Below are positions 1 to 8,363 of a DNA stretch of 64,000 nt, one piece after another. Origin of the DNA: a virus; IMG/VR virus record IMGVR_UViG_3300042691_050360, positions 62,001-126,000 of that record. One strand, given 5' to 3'. Position numbers and translations under genes: made by a program. Under the pieces are notes generated by a model, which saw nothing but the letters and a program-made list of their open reading frames with translations, did no database searches and was not told where the DNA came from. Numbering within the stretch: the stretch's first letter is position 1; every line of letters begins with the position of its first letter.

Positions 1-174
1 ATAGAATCTGACAAAAACAGAGATGTGTCTATTTCAAGACAGGGTTGGACAATCCTTAGGTTCACTGACAAAGAAATTACCAAGCAACCTAAGGATGTAG
101 CAATGGTTATTAAGCAAGCCATCCAGAAGTTACTTGGTAATTATAACACACCAAGCGGGCAACAGACTGTTTAG
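1..174 (+). CDS. C-terminal end of a DUF559/Vsr-like endonuclease (5' part outside window)
   Basis: The frame is open from base 1 and stops at TAG 172-174, giving 57 residues. The piece contains a segment of the form SRQGW-x-ILRFTDKEI followed by a helix ending in IQKLLG. This is the usual end of DUF559/MTES_1575-type PD-(D/E)XK nucleases, whose last strand carries an R-G-W-x-(I/V)-L-R-F pattern and then a helix. The catalytic part lies upstream of the window, so activity cannot be judged. In large phages such proteins are often free-standing homing-type nucleases. Its stop overlaps the stop of the convergent gene 171-470 by 4 nt. Family assignment rests on the tail only and is moderately sure. 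Confidence 0.6.
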   Translation: MESDKNRDVSISRQGWTILRFTDKEITKQPKDVAMVIKQAIQKLLGNYNTPSGQQTV

Positions 175-470
175 GATTTCTTGAAAAAATTCAAGATCCT
201 AGATAGGAGAGATGGCTTCTTGCATTTGCAATTATCAGGGCAACCAAATGCTTGTTGTTCTGATAAAACAATACGGTCACTTTCGGTGCAAACCACGCCA
301 TCTACGGTGGCAGCTTCGCGGCGGATTGGTTTAGCTTCGCCCGTGTCCGCCTTCAGAGAGATATATTCCAAAGCTTCTTCCTCGCTTTGGAATAATTTAA
401 CAGCTCTCTTTCCGCCCTCCTTCATCATGGCGTACTTGCCGTTTTTCTTGACCACATAATAATTACTCAT
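171..470 (-). CDS. Small hypothetical protein with Cys-rich tail
   Basis: This gene encodes a 99-residue protein starting MSNYYVVKKNGKYAMMKEGG. A longer frame reaches 611, but ATG 470 is chosen because a -10-like box (TATATT, 477-482) lies exactly 6 nt upstream, as at many other genes here. The N-terminal part reads like a small beta-rich domain in the style of short phage proteins that copy a residue-mask or query-type input, followed by a helix rich in Glu. The C-terminus holds three Cys (GCPDNCKCKK) and a short basic helix. I recognise no family. It points towards the nuclease fragment and is divergent from the head operon. Confidence 0.6.
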   Translation of the reverse strand: MSNYYVVKKNGKYAMMKEGGKRAVKLFQSEEEALEYISLKADTGEAKPIRREAATVDGVVCTESDRIVLSEQQAFGCPDNCKCKKPSLLSRILNFFKKS

Positions 471-476
471 AATATA

Positions 477-482
477 AATATA
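477..482 (-). promoter_or_regulatory. -10-like box, leaderless type
   Basis: TATATT read on the minus strand ends 6 nt before the ATG at 470. No Shine-Dalgarno sequence fits in between, so the mRNA would start at or near the start codon. Confidence 0.45.
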
Positions 483-525
483 CATACAGGGGCAAGGAAA
501 AGTTTCCAAGAAATATAATTTAAGC

Positions 526-3500
526 ATGATTAAAAGAGGCATAAGCGGTGGAATGTTGTCTGTTAGTTCTTTAATTGACAAGAGCGAAAGATCAGCATTA
601 GTTAAAAACACTATGGTAAAAACATCTTCTTCTATACGGGAAGCTGCTAAAATTGGTCTTCAGTCGTTGTATGCTAATGCCGATGAAGTTCTCGAAAGAT
701 ATAAAGATTTTGATATTATCAAGGAAATGAAGGCCAGAAACGGTGCCAACCTTCTCTGGGTAAGAGCAAGAGCTATTGATGCAGATGTTTGTAATGCAAA
801 CGGTGACTATTTTGAAGAGTCCGAGCTAACTAAAGAAGTGGATTGCCAGGGCAAGAAAATGCCGGCATACAAAACATTCGAAGGTGTGCCTATTTACACC
901 AACCATAAAAATGACAACATCGAAGAAGCAAAGGGGATGGTTGTTTATGCTGAATGGGATGATGAAGAAAAGTGCGTCTATTGTGTGTTCTTCATAGACG
1001 AAGATGCTTATCCAGATATCGCCAGAGGAGTGCGACAGGGCTATATCCATGATGTATCAATGGGTTGTTCTGTTAATGAAGGTAAGTGCTCCATCTGCGG
1101 CAACAAAGCAACCACTGAAAAAGATTATTGCGATTGTCTTAAAAAATACAAAGGTAAGATGCACCCATCCGGGAAGAAAGCATTTGAATATAACTATGGA
1201 ATTAAATTCATAGAACTTTCCTGCGTAGGAGATGGTGCCTTTGATGCATGTGAAATTCTTGAGCTTTATGATCAAGATGATCTTCTCCAGAAAGCCGCTG
1301 GAACAATTAAATCAGCACAAGCTTTAAACTCATCAATTTCGCTCGCTGTTTCCATGAATGATGAAATTTCTGACAAAAGAGAAGTGGAATCTGCCTTAAG
1401 ACAGCTACAAAATCTGAACAAAGATATTATTAAAATTGCTCAGACAGCTGGAACCCTAGTTGGTGGACAATTAATAGGAAATGCTGGAGCCCAAAATGCT
1501 ACAGTAGTTAAGGTTTTGCAAGGACTCGGTATTGACCCAAGCGGAAGCTTGAATATTCTTGATCTTGTAAATCTTGCACTCAACTTCCTTGAAGTGGCTG
1601 TTTTAAATCTATTCTCAAGAAAAGATAATATCGACCTTACGCATGTGGCTAAGCTCACAAAAGCAATGGGTGAATTACAGAATACGCTCCAAGACATGAT
1701 CGATGACGGAATTGAAACAGCTGGGCAAAAAGGCGGACAACCAATGATTCCAGCACAGCCTCAGCCTCAAGGCCAGCCAGCTGGAGCTGCTCCGGCAGCA
1801 CCCGCTCAAGAGCCTGCACCAGCTCAGGCTGCAGCACCGCCGGCACAGCAAATGAGTTTCACTCCTGCTGTTGGACAAATGATTTCCCCGTTTTCTCAAC
1901 AACCAATGGCTATGCCATTGGGCGGAGGAGTTTCAGCAAGCAACAACAATGTGAGAATGGTCTGGGCTTCATCAAACAATGAAGTGGAATCAACTCCTAT
2001 GACAAAAAATAATCTTAGTAAATTTGGCAAATTTGCTATTGCATTAAACAATTTGAGGGAAGCCTGTGGCGTTCCTGAAAAAATAAATGATGAGGTGATT
2101 TTTAGCACACCTCAGAACAATAAAATACCAGCTTCGAGCGGAGATAAAAAAATTATGGATCATTTCAAGAAAATTGCATCAGACCTTAAAAAGCAAAATA
2201 CAGTTGCTTTAGCAATCGACATTAAGCTCGATGACCAAAGTGGTAATCGAGTTGTGCTCTCTACAGATAAGGGTATTAAAGGCTTCCATAATGGTCGGCT
2301 GACAAATTGGTCACCCAATCTTACAGATGCTCAACTCAATCAAATGGAAAATGGCGATGGCTACCGTGTCGCCGCCGATCTGCTTAAAGATTTCTCTGAC
2401 GTGGTTAAAACAGCTACCAGTATTGATGCACTTATCTCTCTCGATAAGCATGTGGAAGATCACCACGAAAATACTGAAGTTGTTATTTGCGATGTTATCA
2501 CAGACCAGCATTCGGGTAGCAAAGACGAAACTATGCAGCAAAGAATTGATGGTCGAAGAAAGAATAAAGAGCACGAGACAGTTATGGAAGAGATGCTTGG
2601 AGAAAAGAGAACGAAAGATGAAGTTCGAATTGTGACCGAGCTGGCTAAAGATGCCAAAAAGAATCTTGGTGATACACAGCTCGAAGACATGCTTCACCCT
2701 AATTTTGGTCAATCAGCTGTTCCTGGAAAGGAAATCATGAGCGGTGTTATGAATGCCGTGGTTAAGACATGTGTTGCTACAAAAGCTAAACCAGCTGATG
2801 TTTTGGAATTTTTAACCAAATCTGCATCCAATAAGAACTTTGCAAAGATTCTTAAACTGGCAAGACTCGGAACCACCGCTAGAGAGTTTGATTCAATTAT
2901 GAACAAATTTGCTCAAATGGAACTTCCAGATGATGTTGCAGCTCTTCCTGAAACAACTTCGCCCGATATGGATATGCCTATGGAGCAAGCTGCTATTGAA
3001 GATGTTGCCGATGTCACTTCCCCAGAAGCCACTGAAGGAGAAATCATTTCCGCACTTAATGTCATCAAGGATAACTTTTCCACTGCAGTTGAGAAACTAA
3101 CAGAGCTTCTTGATAAAATGAACCCAGAAGAAGCTACTAAAGAAGATGACATGAAAGATGCTCTGGAAGCTGATGAAGCTGACATGGACGGAGAAACCAT
3201 GAAGGGTGCAGTTACAGGATTGTCACTTGCTGGTGAAGAGCTTGGTGAAAGCCCTGAGTCAATGATTGACGCTGTAAACGATATGCCAGTAGATAAGCTT
3301 GCGTCCAAGATTAACGAAGCTAGAAAAGCATCCAAGACTGGCCGAAGAGCCGCTTCAGTTAAGAGCTTGGATAACAGTATCGCTTGCTGGCTTGCAGATG
3401 TATCAAATGAAAGAAATCTTTCTACAGATAAGATTACACTAGCAGCTAAGCTTTTCTGCTCTTATAAAGAGGCCGCTACGAAAGTATTGGAGAAATCAAT

Positions 3501-4710
3501 TAGAACATCTGAAGTTGAAGTGGTTGATGAAACAATTCATACCACCACAATCATGGCCACCCTTGAAGATATCGGAGCCGATGTAGAAGATGCCGCATTT
3601 AATCAAAAATTCAGAGATTTCGCGGTTGACCTCCTTTCCAACTCTGGTTACGAAGTAGACCCAGGCACATTTGCACTTACTGAAATCAATGTTTCGGCAG
3701 ATGGAATGGTTTGCGGTAAAGTTAGTACACGAGCAACAAAAACATTTAGGCCAGAGATTGCAAAGGACATGAAGCCTGATACATATGTCGATAAAGACCG
3801 AGCTATGATGGAAATCAATTCTCCAGCTTTGATGCCAGATGGCATGCCGGAGAATATGCCAGGAATGGAAGTGGTTCCGTCTTCACCTGGAATGGGTGTA
3901 GAGGCACCAGTTGAAATAGTTATGTCAGAATCTGCAAAGACCACAAGAAAACTCGCAAGATTGAAGAATATAGTAAAGGTTGCACAAGGCCTTGGTCTTC
4001 CAGGTGCACCAGCTCCAGCTGGTGGTGCAGGTGCAGGAGCACCAGGAGTAGGTGCTATGGATCCAAATCTTGGTGGAATGGCAGGCGGCCCTGCAGATCT
4101 CGGTGTGGGATCCCTTACTGGATCTACTCCAGAGCTTGGTGAGCCAACAATCGATGAGACTCCAGAGCCAGGTAATAAATCACCATGGGGTTCAATCTGT
4201 CCTCAATGCGGTTCTAAGGATGTTGATATCGCTAACGGAGAAGGCAACTGTAATGCCTGCGGAGCTAAACTAAAATACAAGTTTATTGTTGAGGTGGCAC
4301 CTCCAGAAGAAGGTGGAACAGGAGAGGCTCCAGCACCCGGACTTGATCTAGAAGCTCCAGCCGCACCGGTTGGAGGACTTGGTGCTCCAGAAGCTGGGCT
4401 TGGTGCCGCAGCACCTGCCGCTCCAGCGGCTCCAGGAATGGCTCCAATGGCGTCTTCGCTCAGAGTAATGAAGAGAATTGCATATACCACTTCTGCTGAA
4501 GTTTACGCAAAATCATTATCTGACGGATTTAATCCACATACAGCTGACAAACTCCCCGTAGGGATGTGCTGTCCAGCTTGTGGATCAAGAACAGCTTCTA
4601 AGAAGCAAAAACACACATACTGCTATGATTGCGGAACAATGTCCGTATCAGAAGTGAAAAAAGTGGCTGGGCAACCAGGTACTTTGGAAGCAAGCATTGT
4701 ATGGATATAA
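526..4710 (+). CDS. Head maturation protease fused to a long scaffold-like region with two zinc ribbons
   Basis: This 1394-residue protein opens the capsid module. Residues about 75-245 look like a prohead protease of the herpes-protease fold (S78/U35-type): His127 in a YTNH segment followed by a G-x-V strand, and Ser178 in a DVSMGCS segment, are the likely catalytic pair. Cys188, Cys191, Cys202 and Cys204 just after could bind zinc. Then follow Pro/Ala-rich linkers (about 410-450 and 1260-1320), long acidic helical stretches suited to an internal scaffold, and two CxxC...CxxC ribbons (Cys1225/1228/1242/1245 and Cys1349/1352/1366/1369). Normal phage prohead proteases are about 200-300 residues, so the fusion is unusually long. 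By family logic it would cleave scaffold and capsid precursors inside the prohead. No clear ribosome site precedes ATG 526; ATG 553 is an alternative start. Confidence 0.8.
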   Translation: MIKRGISGGMLSVSSLIDKSERSALVKNTMVKTSSSIREAAKIGLQSLYANADEVLERYKDFDIIKEMKARNGANLLWVRARAIDADVCNANGDYFEESELTKEVDCQGKKMPAYKTFEGVPIYTNHKNDNIEEAKGMVVYAEWDDEEKCVYCVFFIDEDAYPDIARGVRQGYIHDVSMGCSVNEGKCSICGNKATTEKDYCDCLKKYKGKMHPSGKKAFEYNYGIKFIELSCVGDGAFDACEILELYDQDDLLQKAAGTIKSAQALNSSISLAVSMNDEISDKREVESALRQLQNLNKDIIKIAQTAGTLVGGQLIGNAGAQNATVVKVLQGLGIDPSGSLNILDLVNLALNFLEVAVLNLFSRKDNIDLTHVAKLTKAMGELQNTLQDMIDDGIETAGQKGGQPMIPAQPQPQGQPAGAAPAAPAQEPAPAQAAAPPAQQMSFTPAVGQMISPFSQQPMAMPLGGGVSASNNNVRMVWASSNNEVESTPMTKNNLSKFGKFAIALNNLREACGVPEKINDEVIFSTPQNNKIPASSGDKKIMDHFKKIASDLKKQNTVALAIDIKLDDQSGNRVVLSTDKGIKGFHNGRLTNWSPNLTDAQLNQMENGDGYRVAADLLKDFSDVVKTATSIDALISLDKHVEDHHENTEVVICDVITDQHSGSKDETMQQRIDGRRKNKEHETVMEEMLGEKRTKDEVRIVTELAKDAKKNLGDTQLEDMLHPNFGQSAVPGKEIMSGVMNAVVKTCVATKAKPADVLEFLTKSASNKNFAKILKLARLGTTAREFDSIMNKFAQMELPDDVAALPETTSPDMDMPMEQAAIEDVADVTSPEATEGEIISALNVIKDNFSTAVEKLTELLDKMNPEEATKEDDMKDALEADEADMDGETMKGAVTGLSLAGEELGESPESMIDAVNDMPVDKLASKINEARKASKTGRRAASVKSLDNSIACWLADVSNERNLSTDKITLAAKLFCSYKEAATKVLEKSIRTSEVEVVDETIHTTTIMATLEDIGADVEDAAFNQKFRDFAVDLLSNSGYEVDPGTFALTEINVSADGMVCGKVSTRATKTFRPEIAKDMKPDTYVDKDRAMMEINSPALMPDGMPENMPGMEVVPSSPGMGVEAPVEIVMSESAKTTRKLARLKNIVKVAQGLGLPGAPAPAGGAGAGAPGVGAMDPNLGGMAGGPADLGVGSLTGSTPELGEPTIDETPEPGNKSPWGSICPQCGSKDVDIANGEGNCNACGAKLKYKFIVEVAPPEEGGTGEAPAPGLDLEAPAAPVGGLGAPEAGLGAAAPAAPAAPGMAPMASSLRVMKRIAYTTSAEVYAKSLSDGFNPHTADKLPVGMCCPACGSRTASKKQKHTYCYDCGTMSVSEVKKVAGQPGTLEASIVWI

Positions 4711-4775
4711 TATAGGAGATTTGTATTAGCTTATAGAAAGGTACTATATCGAACTATAAACAATAGGAAACAAAA

Positions 4776-6533
4776 ATGATAGACGGTCAAAGCGAACAAT
4801 CAAAAACTAGAAAGGCAATGAAGAGACACGAAATTGTATCTTCAGACAAAGAGTCTTTCAGAGAATGTAAAAGTGATCTTATTAAGAAAATTGCTATGGA
4901 TGAAAGCGAAGCTGAAGATGTAGCCAGTTCAATAAGAGAGCTTTTTCTCCCAAAGCTTATGAAAGCAGAGGGTCTGGAAGAGGAAGATATGCCTAAAGAT
5001 TTTATTGGTAAAATGACCGATAACGACGATAACTTCGAAACTGAAACACTAAAAATTGAAGATCATGATGAAGACGAGGAAGAAAGCGATGAATTCGGTT
5101 TTTCTTCCGAAGATGAAGATCATGAAAATGATGCCGATGCCGACGATAACGAAGTAGATGCAAATGAAATCGCCACGATCCACATCACAGTTCCTGCGGA
5201 CAAAATAAGAGAAGTTGAAAAGGCTCTCGAAACTGTTCTGGGTGATACTGATGCTATGTCCGAGGATCCAGCAATAGATCACAAAGAAAACACAATAGGA
5301 GATGAAAATATGAACAAAGAAATTGAAGCTAGAAAAGCTTTACGAAAAACAATTCTCGCAGCTATGGCTGATGACGAAGAAGTTCAACAAGTCTCTCGAA
5401 AGGATGGTTTTGAGCATGCCCCAGGCCAACAATATTTCGAGGAAGAAGAACATTCTACGTTCAAAGGCAATTTGACCGATCCCGATTTCGGGACTCTCGA
5501 TTACGCAGACAATAAGATTCCAAGCTTCCTGAAACTTGAAAAAGACAAGGGACTCAAGGAAATCGATTATACAAACTTCGATGGAACCCCAGAGGATTCA
5601 GAAGAATTCACACTTGCATTCGATGCACTTGCTGAACTCGAAATCCCCTCACAAGGTGATGAAGGACTTTATCACGAACTTGAAATTCCATCCGAAGGTA
5701 AGTTGTCACTCAAAAGAACAGTCCAATCTTCAGCACTTGGAGAATTTGACGCGAACGTCGCCGAAGAGGCACTTGCGTTTGCTCTTAAAACCGCTGGTGT
5801 AGAAGAAGAAGACCTTGGCAAATTGACATACGCTGAAGCACTTGACTTGTTCAAGGCTATTAAGACGGCAGAAAAGAGCGACTGCGATGCAGATCGTGTT
5901 ATGGAAGAAACACCTAACAATCCTAAAGAAGCCGTTACAGAAAAGGAAAATCGAAAACACACTGGCACCGAAGAAATTGATCCAGAAAAAGAGCATGAGC
6001 GAAAAGGCAAAGAGCTTTATTCCTCTGCCGATGATCAATATGCTTCTATGCTCCGCAAACTTATGAAGGGTGCGTCTGAGCAAGATGAAGATAAAGAAGC
6101 TGGAGTCATGATCGAAGATCCAAATGCAGATGTCGTTGTTTCTGGTAAAGAAGATGCTGACGAAAAGACCAAAATGGCAAAAGAAGCAGAACTCTTCAGA
6201 GCACGACTCAAAACAGCCTATGCAATGTCAACAAAGCTTGCTACAGCAGGCCTATTGCCAACAGAAGAGCTTGACACTTACGCAGACGGCATGATCAGCG
6301 ATGGTCTTACCGTTACTGCTATGATTCGACAAACAAAACTTATGCTTAATTCAGCTGCTGCTAATTCAGAGAGGCTTGCCTCCAATTCAGCACCACGAGT
6401 TGCTACTGCCGGGATTTCCTTTAATCCTACGGTCAGAGGAGCTAGTGCAGATTTAAGCGGTGTATCAGAAATCCAAAACGCTTTGAAGAATATTGGATGG
6501 ACTGCACCACAAGTTACTGAGATGGAGGATTGA
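4776..6533 (+). CDS. Acidic scaffold-like head protein with a likely internal start
   Basis: This 585-residue protein lies between the protease and the capsid genes, the usual place of an assembly scaffold. It is very acidic: residues about 95-130 are runs of Glu/Asp, and long helices follow. The C-terminal quarter is Ala-rich and helical. No enzymatic motif is visible. AGGA lies about 9 nt upstream of ATG 4776. Inside the gene, AGGAG (5297-5301) stands 8 nt before an in-frame ATG at 5310 (Met179), a better ribosome site than the gene's own, so a shorter product of about 407 residues is likely. The assignment as scaffold is from position and composition. Confidence 0.65.
   Translation: MIDGQSEQSKTRKAMKRHEIVSSDKESFRECKSDLIKKIAMDESEAEDVASSIRELFLPKLMKAEGLEEEDMPKDFIGKMTDNDDNFETETLKIEDHDEDEEESDEFGFSSEDEDHENDADADDNEVDANEIATIHITVPADKIREVEKALETVLGDTDAMSEDPAIDHKENTIGDENMNKEIEARKALRKTILAAMADDEEVQQVSRKDGFEHAPGQQYFEEEEHSTFKGNLTDPDFGTLDYADNKIPSFLKLEKDKGLKEIDYTNFDGTPEDSEEFTLAFDALAELEIPSQGDEGLYHELEIPSEGKLSLKRTVQSSALGEFDANVAEEALAFALKTAGVEEEDLGKLTYAEALDLFKAIKTAEKSDCDADRVMEETPNNPKEAVTEKENRKHTGTEEIDPEKEHERKGKELYSSADDQYASMLRKLMKGASEQDEDKEAGVMIEDPNADVVVSGKEDADEKTKMAKEAELFRARLKTAYAMSTKLATAGLLPTEELDTYADGMISDGLTVTAMIRQTKLMLNSAAANSERLASNSAPRVATAGISFNPTVRGASADLSGVSEIQNALKNIGWTAPQVTEMED
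5297..5312 (+). promoter_or_regulatory. Strong internal ribosome binding site and in-frame ATG
   Basis: AGGAG at 5297-5301 is 8 nt upstream of ATG 5310, in frame with the gene at 4776. It would produce the C-terminal 407 residues alone, like the nested scaffold products known in other phages. Confidence 0.6.
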
Positions 6534-6593
6534 TTACGAAAGCAATTGATCTACAAAAAAGGAATAAATTAAAACTAAGGAGAAAATAATAAA

Positions 6594-7382
6594 ATGGCAT
6601 TACGAGCATTAAATTCAGTCGTGGCAGCTAACTACAGCAAGCTGTCTATCGATTCTGTTCTTGCTGGCGACATTGTAGCATTCTCGAACTCGGGGAACGG
6701 CACGGCAGTTAATCCTGCTTGTGTTTTCCGAGCTGACAGACATAATAGCAGTGCGGCAGGCTTCACAGGACCGGTTCAAACTATCACTAACCTTTTGCGA
6801 GGTTTAATCGTTGGCGTGTGTGCGGACGACGCAGTAGGTAACAACCCTGCGGGCGAAACCCCAACAATGATCAACAACGACCCAGCGGGTTCCAACTTCG
6901 TCAATGGTAGTGCTTTCCAAAGCTACACCAATGGATTCTATGTTGGAGTTAAGCGAGCAATTGCTGACTTCAAGGACGAGTCTGTTGACGTTGTTACCAA
7001 CCTCACGGCAGGTATTCCTACCTATTCTTCGAGAGGCGTTACCGTTTACACCACACCTTCGTCGCAATTCGTTACTGACCGATTCGCACTTCTTACCGCA
7101 CAAAATGCTGGTAATGACCTAGCAAACTGGACAGGCACCACTGGCAGCACTGCTCCAGCACCTGGCGACCTTCTGACTGTTGGAGCGAGTAACGGCCAGG
7201 CTACGTCTGTGGCTGCAGCTTATGCTAACACAGCTCAAGCACCAACTGTTACCGGAGCTACCTCTGGTACAAACAACCGAGGACTTCTTGTCTCAGCAGC
7301 AACAGCAACCGCTGTTCCTGTTATTGGACGAGTAGACTTCTACGACTCAGGAGCAGGATTGCTTTACTGGACGTTGATCTAA
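6594..7382 (+). CDS. Putative capsid decoration or head-surface protein
   Basis: This 262-residue protein is encoded just upstream of the major capsid protein, where decoration proteins (lambda gpD-like position) commonly lie. It is Ala/Gly/Thr/Val-rich with few charges, has no signal peptide or membrane helix, and contains beta-type segments such as GDIVAFSNSG and GDLLTVGASNG. AAGGAG about 10 nt upstream of ATG 6594 shows strong translation. Codon choice resembles the capsid gene (many CGA arginines). I do not recognise a named family; the role is inferred from place and composition. Alternatives are a head fibre or another minor capsid protein. Confidence 0.55.
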   Translation: MALRALNSVVAANYSKLSIDSVLAGDIVAFSNSGNGTAVNPACVFRADRHNSSAAGFTGPVQTITNLLRGLIVGVCADDAVGNNPAGETPTMINNDPAGSNFVNGSAFQSYTNGFYVGVKRAIADFKDESVDVVTNLTAGIPTYSSRGVTVYTTPSSQFVTDRFALLTAQNAGNDLANWTGTTGSTAPAPGDLLTVGASNGQATSVAAAYANTAQAPTVTGATSGTNNRGLLVSAATATAVPVIGRVDFYDSGAGLLYWTLI

Positions 7383-7400
7383 TAAGGAGGATATAAAGAA

Positions 7401-8255
7401 ATGGCATTTACCAAGAATAGTGTTGAAGAAACAAGAAATCAAATCGTCGCCATGGCTCTTGAGACAAACGAAGGCAAAACTGCACTCGCTCAGGCAATGG
7501 TCGAACCAATCAAGAACAGCTTGATGTATCAAGCAATCGGTCGAAAGCTTCTGCTCGTCGATGAACTCCCGCAGGGTGTTCTTCCACGATATGAAAGAGA
7601 TGTTACCGCTAAGTCTTTTGTCGTTGGCAAAAGAGGTGCAGTTCCTACCTCCGAAATCGAAGCCGAAGAGCTGTTGGTTCCTACATTCGAAATTGCTGCT
7701 AACCCAGTAATTCGATACTCGGAAGTTAAGGCTCGACGATTCTACATCGTTGACCGAGCTCAGATTCGTGCAAAGGACTCCCTGCAACGACAAGAAGACA
7801 CCGAAGTGTTCAAGGTCATCAACGCAGGTACTCCGCAGGATCAGACCATCAACGTCAACGGTACAGTTCAAATTGAGCAGATTAACCTCGCTCTAACGCT
7901 CATCGAAGAGCACGAACTGATCGGTGCAAAGATCGTCGTTCCTCCGGCACGATACAAGGACTTCAGAGGCTGGGGCCCGGACGTTTACGACCAGGCAACA
8001 CAAAGAGACATCCTGCAGACTGGTCTGTACGGTCACCTCTACACCGCTGACATCCACCTCTCGACAATGGTTCCAAAGAACTGCGTGTTCATCATGGCTC
8101 CTGCCCAATTCGTTGGTGCAATGCCAATCCGACAGGACATCACCGTTCTGCCTGCAGACGATACACGAAGACTCAGATTGGGTTGGGTTGTTTACGAAGA
8201 GCTGGGCTTTGCCGTGATCAATGACTACGCTTTGAGTAAGATTTTAGTAAGCTAG
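7401..8255 (+). CDS. Major capsid protein, HK97-type fold
   Basis: This 284-residue protein follows protease, scaffold and decoration-like genes and has the best ribosome site in the window (AAGGAGG about 12 nt upstream of ATG 7401). The order of a helical N-terminus, a central region with repeated strands, the segment VVPPARYKDFRGW and a C-terminal strand with FAVINDYALSKILV fits short HK97-fold coat proteins of tailed phages. The length is near the lower end for the family, consistent with the leader or scaffold being supplied separately. Ten of seventeen Arg codons are CGA. A strong terminator follows. The coding sequence is uninterrupted although a homing endonuclease gene lies immediately downstream. 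Confidence 0.8.
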   Translation: MAFTKNSVEETRNQIVAMALETNEGKTALAQAMVEPIKNSLMYQAIGRKLLLVDELPQGVLPRYERDVTAKSFVVGKRGAVPTSEIEAEELLVPTFEIAANPVIRYSEVKARRFYIVDRAQIRAKDSLQRQEDTEVFKVINAGTPQDQTINVNGTVQIEQINLALTLIEEHELIGAKIVVPPARYKDFRGWGPDVYDQATQRDILQTGLYGHLYTADIHLSTMVPKNCVFIMAPAQFVGAMPIRQDITVLPADDTRRLRLGWVVYEELGFAVINDYALSKILVS

Positions 8256-8281
8256 AAGCTTTAAAGTTATACTTATCAAGC

Positions 8282-8312
8282 AAAACCCTGGAGAAATCCA
8301 GGGTTTTTTATT
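8282..8312 (+). terminator. Rho-independent terminator of the capsid operon
   Basis: An 11-bp stem (AAAACCCTGGA / TCCAGGGTTTT) with a GAAA loop is followed by a T-rich run. It closes the head operon before the endonuclease gene. Confidence 0.9.
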
Positions 8313-8352
8313 TTATTTTTATAATAAATGTATAAAAGTATTTTAAAAAACG

Positions 8353-8358
8353 TATAAT
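8353..8358 (+). promoter_or_regulatory. -10-like box TATAAT, leaderless type
   Basis: TATAAT preceded by CG ends 5 nt before ATG 8364 of the endonuclease gene, which has no Shine-Dalgarno sequence. Transcription would start on or next to the ATG. Confidence 0.6.
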
Positions 8359-8363
8359 AAAAT

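Noticed and set aside
2311-2712. Antisense open frame inside the protease/scaffold gene (133 codons)
   Set aside because: It lies wholly within a strong gene on the other strand, has no start signals and no recognisable domain. Several similar frames in 526-4710 are equally shadows.
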